From Curtobacterium pusillum (GTDB lineage: Bacteria; Actinomycetota; Actinomycetes; Actinomycetales; Microbacteriaceae), in contig CP018783.1 of NCBI GenBank assembly GCA_002025645.1, positions 3,224,001 through 3,288,000 on the forward strand: a stretch of 64,000 bases of DNA, given 5' to 3'. The position numbers and the translations under genes were made by a program. Position 1 is the stretch's first letter. The number at the start of each line of letters is the position of its first letter. This document shows positions 16,114-24,319 of this stretch, in pieces. The notes beneath the pieces are model-generated. The model did no database searches. It worked only from the letters and a program-made list of their open reading frames with translations, and was not told where the DNA came from.

Positions 16114-16704
16114 TCAGACGGCGTCGCGGAGCGTGTCGAAGGTCCGGCGCAGGAGCACCGGGGCCGGTTCGTCGGTGACGGACCACCGCGTGATCGCGAC
16201 GTCGAAGCACCCGAGGGATGCCTGCACGAGGACGGCTGCACGGAGCTCGGCGTCGGCGGTTCCGAGCCGGGCGGCCACGAGCGGCGTGAGGACCTCGGCC
16301 CACGCCAGGTGCTTCTCGAGGTTCCGGGCCCGCAACGACGGTGTCGACATCATCACCCGGACGGACCGTCGACCGTACTCGACGTCCTCGTCGGCGCGGA
16401 CCATCATCCCGGCGAAGGCCTCGCGCAGGGACTCCCACACGGGCTCGGTCGCGGGACGCTCCTCGAACGCGGCGGCGAGGGCACCGCGGTGCCGGCCGGG
16501 GTCGCCGATGACGGCGTCCTCCTTCGCCGGGAAGTAGCGGTGGAAGCTGCGCGCCGAGATGCCGACCTCGGCGGCGATCTGCTCGACCGTCACGGCGTCG
16601 AAGCCCTGTTCGTCGAAGCGGGCGACCGCGACCGCGGCGATGCGGGACCGCACGGCCTCGCGGGTGATGTCCCGCAGGCCGCTCCGCACGTTCGTCTCGC
16701 TCAC
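16114..16704 (-). CDS. TetR-family transcriptional regulator
   Basis: The protein has 196 residues; HTH at about 25-60 (VTVEQIAAEVGISARSFHRY). The C-terminal ligand domain is of the common unassigned type. The GTG at 16704 lies 6 nt behind TAGGAT (16711-16716), a leaderless-type promoter. It is divergent from the aldo-keto reductase gene, the likely target, although no convincing operator dyad stands out in 16717-16810. Confidence 0.88.
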   Translation of the reverse strand: MSETNVRSGLRDITREAVRSRIAAVAVARFDEQGFDAVTVEQIAAEVGISARSFHRYFPAKEDAVIGDPGRHRGALAAAFEERPATEPVWESLREAFAGMMVRADEDVEYGRRSVRVMMSTPSLRARNLEKHLAWAEVLTPLVAARLGTADAELRAAVLVQASLGCFDVAITRWSVTDEPAPVLLRRTFDTLRDAV

Positions 16705-16810
16705 GTCCGCATCCTACCGCGCGCGACGCTTCATGCCGAAGGTGTCAGAGTCTGCCAGAAACGGCGTACAGTGTCATCGTCATCACGACCCACCCCCGAA
16801 AGGACGACAC

Positions 16811-17755
16811 ATGCAGCAACGCACACTCGGAACACAGGGCCTCGTGGCCGGCTCGATCGGCTACGGCGCGATGGGCACGGTCTTCGCGTACGGCCCGACC
16901 GACGACACGGAGTCGATCGCCGCGATCCGCCGCGCCCACGAACTCGGGGTCACCCACTTCGACACGGCGGAGATGTACGGCTGGGGTGACGGCGAGCGGT
17001 TGCTTGGCGCAGCGCTCGCCCCGATCCGCGACCAGGTCACGATCGCGACGAAGTTCGGGTTCACTCCGGACGACTGGAAGCCGGACTCTCGCCCCGAGCA
17101 CATCCGGGAGGTCGTCGACCAGAGTCTCACCAACCTCGGCACCGACTCGATCGACCTCCTGTACCAGCACGTGCACGACCCCGCCGTGCCGATCGAGGAC
17201 GTCGTCGGCGTCATGCAGGAGTTCGTGCAGGCCGGCAAGGTCAAGTACCTCGGGCTGTCCAACACCGACGGTGAGAACATCCGCCGCGCCCACGCCGTGC
17301 ACCCGATCTCGGTGTTCCAGACCGAGTACTCCGTCTTCGCGCGGGAGTCCGAGGAGCTCTTCCCCGTCGTCGACGAGCTCGGCATCGGTCTCGTCGCGTA
17401 CTCGCCGCTCGCCCGCGGGTTCCTCAGCGGGGCCGTCCGTCCGCGCTCGGACTACCCGGAGGACGACATCCGGCACATCCTCGAGTGGTGGGCCCCCGAG
17501 CACTTCGACCAGAACGTCGTCGTGGCCGAGCGGCTGTCGGGGATCGCAGCCGAGCGGGGGATCTCGCTCGCGCAGCTGTCCCTCGCGTGGATCCTCGCGC
17601 AGCGGGACGACATCGTCCCGATCCCGGGTTCGAAGAACCCGGTCCGCGTCGCGGACAACGTCGCGGCAGCGGACGTCGTCCTGACGGCCGACGACCTGGC
17701 GCGCATCGACGCGCTGTCCCACGACGTGCGCGGCGAGCGCATCCGCAACAACTGA
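16811..17755 (+). CDS. Aldo/keto reductase
   Basis: The protein has 314 residues forming a TIM barrel with the catalytic tetrad in HFDTAEMYG (Asp, Tyr), IATKFGF (Lys) and LYQHVHD (His). The C-terminal PIPGSKNPVRVADN is the NADPH-binding stretch of the YakC/Tas-like branch. It should reduce aldehydes or ketones; the substrate is unknown. AAAGGA precedes the ATG. It lies divergent from a TetR gene and ends at the 50-bp palindrome 17773-17822. Confidence 0.93.
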   Translation: MQQRTLGTQGLVAGSIGYGAMGTVFAYGPTDDTESIAAIRRAHELGVTHFDTAEMYGWGDGERLLGAALAPIRDQVTIATKFGFTPDDWKPDSRPEHIREVVDQSLTNLGTDSIDLLYQHVHDPAVPIEDVVGVMQEFVQAGKVKYLGLSNTDGENIRRAHAVHPISVFQTEYSVFARESEELFPVVDELGIGLVAYSPLARGFLSGAVRPRSDYPEDDIRHILEWWAPEHFDQNVVVAERLSGIAAERGISLAQLSLAWILAQRDDIVPIPGSKNPVRVADNVAAADVVLTADDLARIDALSHDVRGERIRNN

Positions 17756-17772
17756 TCGAGACGGTCACCCGG

Positions 17773-17822
17773 TGACGGACTGGAGGCACGGGGCGGCGCC
17801 GCCACGTGCCTCCAGTCCGTCA
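17773..17822. terminator. 50-bp palindrome (24 of 25 pairs) between convergent genes
   Basis: The palindrome is centred on GGCGCC with GGACTGGAGGCACG in the left arm. Its right end contains the stop codon of the TetR gene (17820-17822). It belongs to the dispersed CTGGAGGC family. Confidence 0.75.
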
Positions 17823-18398
17823 GTGGAACAGACCCAGGGCCTCGTCCACGACGTCCTCCGGTCGCCCGTCGCCGTGCAACGCCCACCAGGTGAGCGCGGC
17901 GCTCGCCGCCGCGGCGAGGGCGTGCGCCCGCACGGTCGTCGTCAGGTCGTCGACCGTCCCACCGTCGCGTTCCGCGACGAACCGCTCGATGACGCCGGTG
18001 AGGGCGTTCGACGCCGCCTCGCCGCCGCGCTCGAGTGACGGGTTGGCCCGGATCACCCGGAGCCGGTGCCGGGTGACCTCGACGGTGCCCTCCGGGAAGG
18101 TCGCCCCGACGCGGTAGGCCGCGCGGAGTGCGACCCAGGCGGACTCGGCAGCCGGTCGCACGCGGAGTTCGTCGGTGAACCGGACCGCGAACTCGTCGAG
18201 GCCGCCCCACACGAGCGCCGCCTTGCTGGGGAACAGTCGGAACAGCGATCGACGGCTGATCCCGGCGGCCGTGGCGACGTCGTCCATCGACACCGCGTCG
18301 AAGCCCTGCTCGTCGAACAACCGCAGTGCGACGAGCGAGACCGCAGCCGGGTCGATCGTCCGGGGGCGGCCGGTCTGACGGTCGCTCGTCGAGCTCAT
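17820..18398 (-). CDS. TetR-family transcriptional regulator
   Basis: The protein has 192 residues; HTH DDVATAAGISRRSLFRLFPS near residues 35-60. I place the start at 18398, behind AAAGGAA, and not at the ATG 14 codons upstream. It is divergent from an SDR gene with a shared 68-bp control region holding inverted repeats, which fits the usual TetR repressor-target arrangement with autoregulation. The stop codon is inside the palindrome at 17773-17822. Confidence 0.88.
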   Translation of the reverse strand: MSSTSDRQTGRPRTIDPAAVSLVALRLFDEQGFDAVSMDDVATAAGISRRSLFRLFPSKAALVWGGLDEFAVRFTDELRVRPAAESAWVALRAAYRVGATFPEGTVEVTRHRLRVIRANPSLERGGEAASNALTGVIERFVAERDGGTVDDLTTTVRAHALAAAASAALTWWALHGDGRPEDVVDEALGLFH

Positions 18399-18411
18399 GG
18401 ATTCCTTTCGG

Positions 18412-18456
18412 CACTGAGTGCTATAACCAGCATGGCGCATCGAGCGCCTCTCAGTG
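18412..18456. promoter_or_regulatory. Inverted repeat in the TetR/SDR control region
   Basis: CACTGAG (18412-18418) and CTCAGTG (18450-18456) are perfect complements 31 bp apart; each is itself nearly palindromic (CACTGAGTG and CTCAGTGAG). TATAAC or its complement between them could be -10 boxes. Probable TetR operator pair. Confidence 0.5.
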
Positions 18457-18466
18457 AGGAGACGAC

Positions 18467-19231
18467 ATGACCGACACCACCGCCGGACGGTTCACCGGCA
18501 GGACCATCATCGTCACCGGAGCGGGCTCCGGCATCGGACGCGCCACGGCGACGCGGATCGCGAACGAGGGCGGACGCGTGATCGCCACCGACGTCGTCCC
18601 CGAGCGGCTCGACGCGCTGCGGGCCGAGCTGACCGGCCTCCCCGGCGCAGTCGAGACCGTGGTCGGGGACGTCGCGGCCGCCGACACCATCGACGCCCTG
18701 ATCGCCGCAGCCGGTGAGCGGGTCGACGGGCTCGCGAACGTCGCCGGCATCATGGACGCGTTCCTGCCGCCGAGCGAGGTCGACGACGCCACCTGGGACC
18801 GCGTGTTCAGCGTGAACGTCACCGGGCCGATGCGCCTCACGCGAGCGGTCCTGCCGCTGATGATCGCCGCCGGCCGAGGCACCGTCGTGAACGTGGCGTC
18901 CGAAGCCGCGCTCCGGGCCTCGGCTGCCGGTGCCGCGTACACGGCGTCGAAGCACGCGATCGCCGGGTTCACGAAGAGCGTCGCGTTCTTCCACGGTCCG
19001 CAGGGCATCCGCGCCAACGCGGTCGCACCGGGAGCGGTCGCCACCAACATCGAGGCGCCGATGCGCAGCGAGTACGCGGCGGGCCGGGTCGGTCCGATCA
19101 TGCAGGTCGCCATCCCGCCGGTCGCGCAGCCGGAGCAGCTGGCGGCCGCGATCACGTGGCTGCTCAGCGACGACTCGGTGAACGTGAACGGCGCGGTGCT
19201 GCCGAGCGACGGCGGCTGGTCGGTGGTCTGA
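18467..19231 (+). CDS. Short-chain dehydrogenase/reductase
   Basis: The protein has 254 residues. TGAGSGIGRATA is the dinucleotide-binding loop, NVAGIM the NNAG-like motif, and YTASKHA supplies catalytic Tyr and Lys. It is a classical SDR of the 3-oxoacyl-ACP-reductase-like kind. Substrate unknown. GTGAGGAG precedes the ATG. The divergent TetR gene is its likely regulator; the next TetR gene ends 7 bp behind it. Confidence 0.92.
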   Translation: MTDTTAGRFTGRTIIVTGAGSGIGRATATRIANEGGRVIATDVVPERLDALRAELTGLPGAVETVVGDVAAADTIDALIAAAGERVDGLANVAGIMDAFLPPSEVDDATWDRVFSVNVTGPMRLTRAVLPLMIAAGRGTVVNVASEAALRASAAGAAYTASKHAIAGFTKSVAFFHGPQGIRANAVAPGAVATNIEAPMRSEYAAGRVGPIMQVAIPPVAQPEQLAAAITWLLSDDSVNVNGAVLPSDGGWSVV

Positions 19232-19238
19232 CGGCGGA

Positions 19239-19811
19239 TCAGGCCCGGAGGACGGCGGCGACCGTCGCCACGACGACCGTGCGTCGGCGGGCCGCCCCGA
19301 CCTCGTCGGTCAGTCGGGCGTACTCCGGGGTGGCGCCGCTCCAGAGCGCGGCGGTGTGGATGACGACGCCGAGGAGCTCCGACGGCGAGAACGTCGAGGA
19401 CAGCCGGCCGTCGCGCTGGGCTGCCTCGATCGCCCGGAGCTTCCCGGCGTTGCTCCGGACCACCGCGTCGATCGGGTGGTCGGAGTCACCACGCTCGAGC
19501 CGGTACCAGGTCGCCAGTCGCTGCACCCACGGTCGGCGCACGTACGAGTCGTGGAGGCGGCCGGCGTACTCCGCCAGGTCGTCCGGGTCGATCGTGACCT
19601 CGTCGAGGGTCTCCGCCACCATGGCGTCGAAGACCGCGTCGAACAGACCGTCCTTGCTGCCGAAGTAGTGGTAGATCTGCGCCTTGTTGCTCGCGGCTGC
19701 GGCGGCGATCCGGTCGACGCGGGCGCCGGCGATGCCGACGGCGGCGAACTCGTCGCGCGCGGCGAGCAGGAGGCGGGCGCGGGTCGCGTCGGCATCACGG
19801 GGCATGGGCAC
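19239..19811 (-). CDS. TetR-family transcriptional regulator
   Basis: The protein has 190 residues with HTH VDRIAAAAASNKAQIYHYFG and a TetR_C_17-like ligand domain. Two starts are possible: ATG 19805 and GTG 19811. The GTG is exactly 6 nt behind TAGCAT (19818-19823), as in other leaderless genes of this window, so I choose it. It is divergent from the SDR gene at 19900 and probably controls it through the dyad at 19824-19839. Confidence 0.88.
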   Translation of the reverse strand: MPMPRDADATRARLLLAARDEFAAVGIAGARVDRIAAAAASNKAQIYHYFGSKDGLFDAVFDAMVAETLDEVTIDPDDLAEYAGRLHDSYVRRPWVQRLATWYRLERGDSDHPIDAVVRSNAGKLRAIEAAQRDGRLSSTFSPSELLGVVIHTAALWSGATPEYARLTDEVGAARRRTVVVATVAAVLRA

Positions 19812-19817
19812 GACGGC

Positions 19818-19841
19818 ATGCTATCAACCGGACGGTTGACA
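19818..19841. promoter_or_regulatory. Divergent promoter region with TetR operator
   Basis: TCAACCG (19824-19830) and CGGTTGA (19833-19839) form a perfect dyad around GA. Its right edge overlaps a consensus rightward -35, TTGACA (19836-19841), and it abuts the leftward -10 (19818-19823). One bound repressor would shut both genes. Confidence 0.65.
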
Positions 19842-19899
19842 ACCGTGCGCAGCGGGTGTTCCATGGCTGTCATCAACCAACCAGTCAGTTAGGAACACC

Positions 19900-20760
19900 A
19901 TGTCCGTCCTCCTCGTCACCGGCGCCTCGCGGGGCCTCGGTCGCTCGATCGTCACCGCCGCGCTCGCCGCCGGCCACCAGGTCGTCGCCGGGGTGCGTGA
20001 CCTCCACGCCCTCGACGACGTCACCGTCCCCGAGGGTGCGGCCCTCGTGTCGGTCGCGCTCGACGTCACCGACGCCGGTGCGGCCCGCTCCGCCGTCCGG
20101 ACCGCTGTCGAGCGGTTCGGCAGTCTCGACGTGCTCGTGAACAACGCCGGGTACGCGAACCTCGCGAGCATCGAGGACGTCGACCCGGACGACTTCCGAG
20201 CCCAGGTGGAGACGAACCTCTTCGGCGTGGTGACCCTGACGCAGGCCGCACTGCCGGTCATGCGGGAGCAGGGGAGCGGCCACGTCGTGCAGGTGTCGTC
20301 CGTCGGCGGACGGCTGGCCACCCCGGGCCTCGGCGCGTACCAGACGGCGAAGTGGGCGGTGGGCGGGTTCTCCTCCGTGCTCGCTGCCGAGGTCGCGCCG
20401 CTCGGGGTGCGCGTCACGGTCCTCGAGCCGGGTGGGATGCGCACGGACTGGGCCGGCTCGTCGATGCGGGTCGCTCCGGTGCGCCCCGAGTACGCGGCGA
20501 CCGTCGGTGCCTCCGCCCGCATGCACGGCGGCACGAGCATCGGAGCGAGCGACCCGGACCTCGTCGCGCAGCTCGTGCTCGAGGTGGTCGCGATGGACGA
20601 GCCGCCGCTCCGCCTGCTCGTCGGCCCCGACGCGTACGGCATCGCCACCGCTGCGGGTCGTGCCCTCCTCGCCGAGGACGAGCGGTGGGAGTCGCTCAGC
20701 CGGTCGACGGCCGCAGCGGACGCGACGCCCGAGCAGCTGGACCCGCTCGCGCACGCCTGA
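19900..20760 (+). CDS. Short-chain dehydrogenase/reductase
   Basis: The protein has 286 residues. Cofactor loop TGASRGLGRSI, LVNNAGYAN, and catalytic YQTAKWA are all present; the extended C-terminus (about 40 residues past the fold) is typical of the SDR group annotated as oxidoreductases of unknown substrate. It is divergent from a TetR gene with a shared operator. Behind it lies the nested hairpin 20804-20851. Confidence 0.92.
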   Translation: MSVLLVTGASRGLGRSIVTAALAAGHQVVAGVRDLHALDDVTVPEGAALVSVALDVTDAGAARSAVRTAVERFGSLDVLVNNAGYANLASIEDVDPDDFRAQVETNLFGVVTLTQAALPVMREQGSGHVVQVSSVGGRLATPGLGAYQTAKWAVGGFSSVLAAEVAPLGVRVTVLEPGGMRTDWAGSSMRVAPVRPEYAATVGASARMHGGTSIGASDPDLVAQLVLEVVAMDEPPLRLLVGPDAYGIATAAGRALLAEDERWESLSRSTAAADATPEQLDPLAHA

Positions 20761-20803
20761 CGAGCGCGCGCCCGTCGGGTGGTCGACGGGAGCGGACGCC
20801 GAC

Positions 20804-20851
20804 GCGGAACGACGAGTCCGACGTCGTACGACATCGACGAAGTCGTTCCGC
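20804..20851. terminator. Nested hairpin between convergent SDR and TetR genes
   Basis: GCGGAACGAC (20804-20813) and GTCGTTCCGC (20842-20851) pair perfectly. The 28-bp interior holds a second perfect palindrome, GTCGTACGAC (20823-20832). It sits between two convergent stop codons and is unrelated in sequence to the CTGGAGGC family. Confidence 0.65.
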
Positions 20852-20880
20852 AGCGGCGCGCGACCGCCAGCGCGACAAGC

Positions 20881-21471
20881 TCAGGCGGAGGCGAGCGCGC
20901 CCATCTCGCCCACCACGGCACGCAGCCGCGTGGCGAGCTCCTCGGTGCTGCGCACGGTCTCGCGGTGCGCGACCTCGGTCAGGGCCGACATGACCAGGGC
21001 GACCGCCGTCCGCGCGGTCCGTTCGTCGGTCCGGGTGCCGACGGTGGCGAGCAGCGACTGCCGCGACTCGGCCATCCACTGCATCACCATCGGGGTCATC
21101 TCCGGCCGGAGCACGAGCAGCTCCTTCATCCGGCGGCGGTCCTGCGACAGCGGCACGGCCTGGGCGACCAGGCGGCAGAGGTCGTCGACCAGGCGTCCGT
21201 CGGCCGCGGCGAACCAGGTCGCGGCGGCCTCGGGGACCTCGACGGTGTCGAGGCCGAGCGCGGCGTGCGCCTTCGACGTGAAGTAGTTGAAGAAGGTCCG
21301 GGGCGACACGTCGGCGTCGGCGCAGATCTGCTCGACGGTGACGCCGTCGAGACCGTGGGCGGACACCAGGGTCAGCGCCGCGTCGTGCAGCGCCTGGCGG
21401 GTCTGCTGCTTCTTGCGTTCACGCAGCGTGCACGGCTCCGTCGCCGCAGTCGCTGCCGGGGTGGTGGTCAC
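20881..21471 (-). CDS. TetR-family regulator downstream of the drug exporter
   Basis: The protein has 196 residues; HTH VEQICADADVSPRTFFNYFT. The GTG start at 21471 follows AGGAGT. It lies 69 bp behind the DHA2 exporter on the same strand, so the two are probably co-transcribed and this protein likely responds to an exported compound. Confidence 0.88.
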   Translation of the reverse strand: MTTTPAATAATEPCTLRERKKQQTRQALHDAALTLVSAHGLDGVTVEQICADADVSPRTFFNYFTSKAHAALGLDTVEVPEAAATWFAAADGRLVDDLCRLVAQAVPLSQDRRRMKELLVLRPEMTPMVMQWMAESRQSLLATVGTRTDERTARTAVALVMSALTEVAHRETVRSTEELATRLRAVVGEMGALASA

Positions 21472-21540
21472 GTGGACTCCTGGTGGTGGTGGTGGGGCGC
21501 CCGTCCACGAAGGGGGACAGCGGACGGACGCCCCGGTCGG

Positions 21541-23619
21541 TCACCGACGCTGCGTCGGTGTGGATCCGGTCATCGGGCCCGTGAAGGACCCGGCCTCGGC
21601 GGCGGCCAGGCCGGCCGATGCCTCGAGTTCGTCCTCGGGCGACGGGCCGGCAGCACCGGACCCGGCGGCGTCGGCGCGCTCCTGCAGCGCCGAACGCTGA
21701 CGGAGCGGCGGCACCCGGAAGAACCAGGTGAGGACGAAGGCGAGCAGGATCACGCCGAGGCCGACCCAGTAGATCGTCACCGACGAGGCGTTGAAGCCCG
21801 CCATGAACGGACGGGTCAGCCGGGTGTCGGCGCCGGTCAGGAACGAGGTGTCGTTCGTGCTGATCGTGCTGTTCGAACCGCTGCCGTCGGCGACCTGCTT
21901 CGCGACGGCCGGGGTGAGCTCGCCGACCCAGTAGGTGCGCTGGGACGCGTCCGACCAGTCGACCACGAGCGTGCCGTCCTGCACCGACGCGTGTGCCTTG
22001 TCGGCCGCGGCGGCGAGGGCCGCGTCCTGCACGGTCGCGGGAGCGCTGGCGGTCGACTGGCGCACCTGGGCGGTGACGTCGTCGAGCGAGGACTGCACGT
22101 TCTGCTCGAGCGGCGTGACGATCGGCGACCAGATCTTCTCCATGACGCCGCGGTTCTCGGAGGCGGTGGCCACGGTCGGGTTCGTCGCCGCGTCGAGTGC
22201 CGAGCGCAGATCGGTGCGGTCCGCGGTGGCGTGCAGGATGTTCGACGGCATCACCGAGAACAGGATCGACAGCAGCACGGCGGTGCCGAGCGTTCCACCG
22301 ATCTGGCGGAAGAACGTGGCGGACGACGTGGCGACGCCCATGTCCCGGGCCTCGACCGAGCCCTGCGACGCCAGGGTCAGCGACTGCATGACCGAACCGA
22401 GCCCGAGCCCGATGAGGAACATGCCGATCATCAGGAACCAGAGCGGCTTGTCGATGCTCATGAACGTCAGGACGACGTAGCCGGAGGACACCAGCGCCGT
22501 GCCGATGACGGGAAAGATCCGGTAGCGGCCCACGCGGGCGACGATCTGACCGGAGGTGATCGACGCGATCATCAGGCCACCGACGAGGGGCAGCGTCGCG
22601 AACCCGGACTCGGTCGGGGTCAGGCCGACGACGATCTGCAGGTACAGCGGGATGGTCAGCATGGCGCCGAACATCGCGAAGCCGACCAGGAAGCCGATGA
22701 CGGTCGCCATCGAGAACGTGCCGGAGCGGAAGAGCTTGAGCGGGATGATCGCCGCGTCGCCCATCTTCGACTCGATGACGAGCAGCGCGACGAGGCCCAC
22801 GACACCGATGACGTAGCAGGCGATGGCCGCGGGCGAGCCCCAGCCCCAGGTGCGGCCCTGTTCGGCCACGAGCAGCAGCGGCACGAGCGTGACGATGACG
22901 GCGGTGGCGCCCCACCAGTCGACCTTCGGCTTCGCGTCGTCGGCGCTGTGCACCTTCGGCAGGTGCAGGAAGACGAGCACCATGACGAGCGCGGCGATGC
23001 CGATCGGCACGTTGATGAGCAGGACCCAGCGCCAGCCGGTGATCCACAGGATCTCGGAGGAACCGGCGAGCAGACCGCCGATGAGCGGGCCGATCACGGA
23101 CGAGATACCGAACACGGCCAGGAAGTAGCCCTGGTACTTGGCACGTTCGCGCGGGGCGAGGATGTCGCCCATGATCGCGAGCGGCAGCGACATGAGCGCA
23201 CCGGCGCCGATGCCCTGCACCGCGCGGAAGCCGGCGAGCATGAGCATCGACGTGGACATCGACGAGAGCACGGCGCCGAGGATGAACACGACGATGCCGA
23301 AGATGTACAGCGGACGGCGGCCGAAGATGTCGGAGAGCTTGCCGTAGATGGGCGTCGCGATGGTCGAGGTGATGAGGTACGCGGTCGTCACCCAGGCCTG
23401 CTGGTCGAGGCCGTGCAGGTCGTCACCGATCGTCCGGATCGCCGTGCCGAACACCGTCTGACCGAGGGACGACAGGAACATGCCCGCCATCAGCCCGTAG
23501 ATCACGAGGAGGATCTGGCGGTGGGTCATCAGCGGCTGCTGGCCGGGTGCGGCGGAGTCCGTGGGGACCCCTGCTGCGCGTCGGCCGTGCTGCACCGGGA
23601 CGGGTGCGGTGGCGGTCAT
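21541..23619 (-). CDS. DHA2-family multidrug MFS exporter
   Basis: The protein has 692 residues and fourteen predicted helices. Motif A reads GKLSDIFGRRPLY, and GWRWVLLINVPIG and QGIGAGALM are typical of the EmrB/QacA group. Between the last two helices lies an extracytoplasmic loop of roughly 140 residues (VMEKIWSPIVTPLEQNVQ and following), as in some actinobacterial exporters. It should pump amphipathic drugs out by proton antiport. I take ATG 23619, not the upstream ATG 23682, because the latter would add an unconserved tail across the promoter. It is divergent from MarR and followed by TetR. Confidence 0.92.
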   Translation of the reverse strand: MTATAPVPVQHGRRAAGVPTDSAAPGQQPLMTHRQILLVIYGLMAGMFLSSLGQTVFGTAIRTIGDDLHGLDQQAWVTTAYLITSTIATPIYGKLSDIFGRRPLYIFGIVVFILGAVLSSMSTSMLMLAGFRAVQGIGAGALMSLPLAIMGDILAPRERAKYQGYFLAVFGISSVIGPLIGGLLAGSSEILWITGWRWVLLINVPIGIAALVMVLVFLHLPKVHSADDAKPKVDWWGATAVIVTLVPLLLVAEQGRTWGWGSPAAIACYVIGVVGLVALLVIESKMGDAAIIPLKLFRSGTFSMATVIGFLVGFAMFGAMLTIPLYLQIVVGLTPTESGFATLPLVGGLMIASITSGQIVARVGRYRIFPVIGTALVSSGYVVLTFMSIDKPLWFLMIGMFLIGLGLGSVMQSLTLASQGSVEARDMGVATSSATFFRQIGGTLGTAVLLSILFSVMPSNILHATADRTDLRSALDAATNPTVATASENRGVMEKIWSPIVTPLEQNVQSSLDDVTAQVRQSTASAPATVQDAALAAAADKAHASVQDGTLVVDWSDASQRTYWVGELTPAVAKQVADGSGSNSTISTNDTSFLTGADTRLTRPFMAGFNASSVTIYWVGLGVILLAFVLTWFFRVPPLRQRSALQERADAAGSGAAGPSPEDELEASAGLAAAEAGSFTGPMTGSTPTQRR

Positions 23620-23685
23620 CGAGCTCCTTGTTTCGTGCTGTGTTTCCTGCTGTGAAAGTTTGCAGACCGCGCAACGATACATCTA

Positions 23686-23722
23686 TTGCTTCCAGCAAGC
23701 AACTAAATGTGGCCACTACGCT
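23686..23722. promoter_or_regulatory. MarR operator and leaderless -10 box
   Basis: TTGCTT (23686-23691) and AAGCAA (23697-23702) form a 17-bp dyad, the usual size for MarR operators. TACGCT (23717-23722) ends 6 nt before the GTG of the MarR gene. The dyad resembles the operators at 61829-61876. Confidence 0.6.
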
Positions 23723-23728
23723 GACGGG

Positions 23729-24205
23729 GTGACCGCGGAACGGGACGACGCCGAGCGACTGCTGCGCGCCCAGCTCGACCGGCTCTGGGTCCGACAGACG
23801 CTCCGGGCGTCGCTCATCGAGTCGCGCGGGGGACTCGACCCGACGGCGCGCGTGATCCTCCGCGCGGTGGACCACTTCGGTGCGGTCCGCTCGATGGCCA
23901 TCGCGGACGCCACCGGGCTGTCGCGGCCCGTGATCAGCCGCCGCGTCGCGTCCCTCGTGGAGTCCGGTTACCTCGGAACCGAGCCCGATCCGGCCGACGG
24001 ACGCGCCAGCCTGGTGTCGATCGCCCCCGCCGGACGCACGCTCCTCGACACGCTCGACGTCGCCGGCGCCGAGGTCTTCGACGACCTCACCCAGGCGTTC
24101 GCGACGGGGGAGCTGCACACCCTCGCGGGGCTGCTCGCACGCCTCAACGACCGCGCCGACGCGGTCCTCGGGGTCGGCGCGACGGCACGACGCGACCCGG
24201 CCTGA
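23729..24205 (+). CDS. MarR-family transcriptional regulator
   Basis: The protein has 158 residues: winged helix with recognition helix around IADATGLSRPVISRRVASL and wing DPADGRASLVSI. The GTG start has no ribosome site but a TANNNT box 6 nt upstream. It is divergent from the DHA2 exporter and, by family habit, represses it until a phenolic or drug ligand binds. The dyad at 23686-23702 is the probable operator. Confidence 0.88.
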   Translation: MTAERDDAERLLRAQLDRLWVRQTLRASLIESRGGLDPTARVILRAVDHFGAVRSMAIADATGLSRPVISRRVASLVESGYLGTEPDPADGRASLVSIAPAGRTLLDTLDVAGAEVFDDLTQAFATGELHTLAGLLARLNDRADAVLGVGATARRDPA

Positions 24206-24237
24206 GTACGCGGCCCACGCCCTGCAGGTGCCCACGA

Positions 24238-24285
24238 GACGGCCTGGAGGCGCGGTGCGGGCCCGCCCCGTTCCTCCAGTCCGTC
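24238..24285. repeat. CTGGAGGC-family palindrome between MarR and helicase genes
   Basis: A 48-bp palindrome around GGGCCC with 20 of 24 pairs matched. It begins 33 bp behind the MarR stop, in tandem orientation to the following gene, so it probably ends the MarR transcript. Confidence 0.65.
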
Positions 24286-24307
24286 ACTGCTGACGCCGTA
24301 TTCGAGA

Positions 24308-24313
24308 TACCGT
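24308..24313 (+). promoter_or_regulatory. Leaderless -10 box (TACCGT) of the helicase gene
   Basis: TACCGT ends 6 nt before ATG 24320; no ribosome site precedes the ATG. Confidence 0.5.
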
Positions 24314-24319
24314 TTGCGC

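Noticed and set aside
23620..23682. N-terminal extension of the DHA2 exporter to ATG 23682
   Set aside because: The extra 21 residues (MYRCAVCKLSQQ and on) are not typical of the family and would cover the divergent promoter region.
24314..24319. TTG start of the RNA helicase
   Set aside because: It adds only two residues, and ATG 24320 has the typical 6-nt distance from TACCGT.
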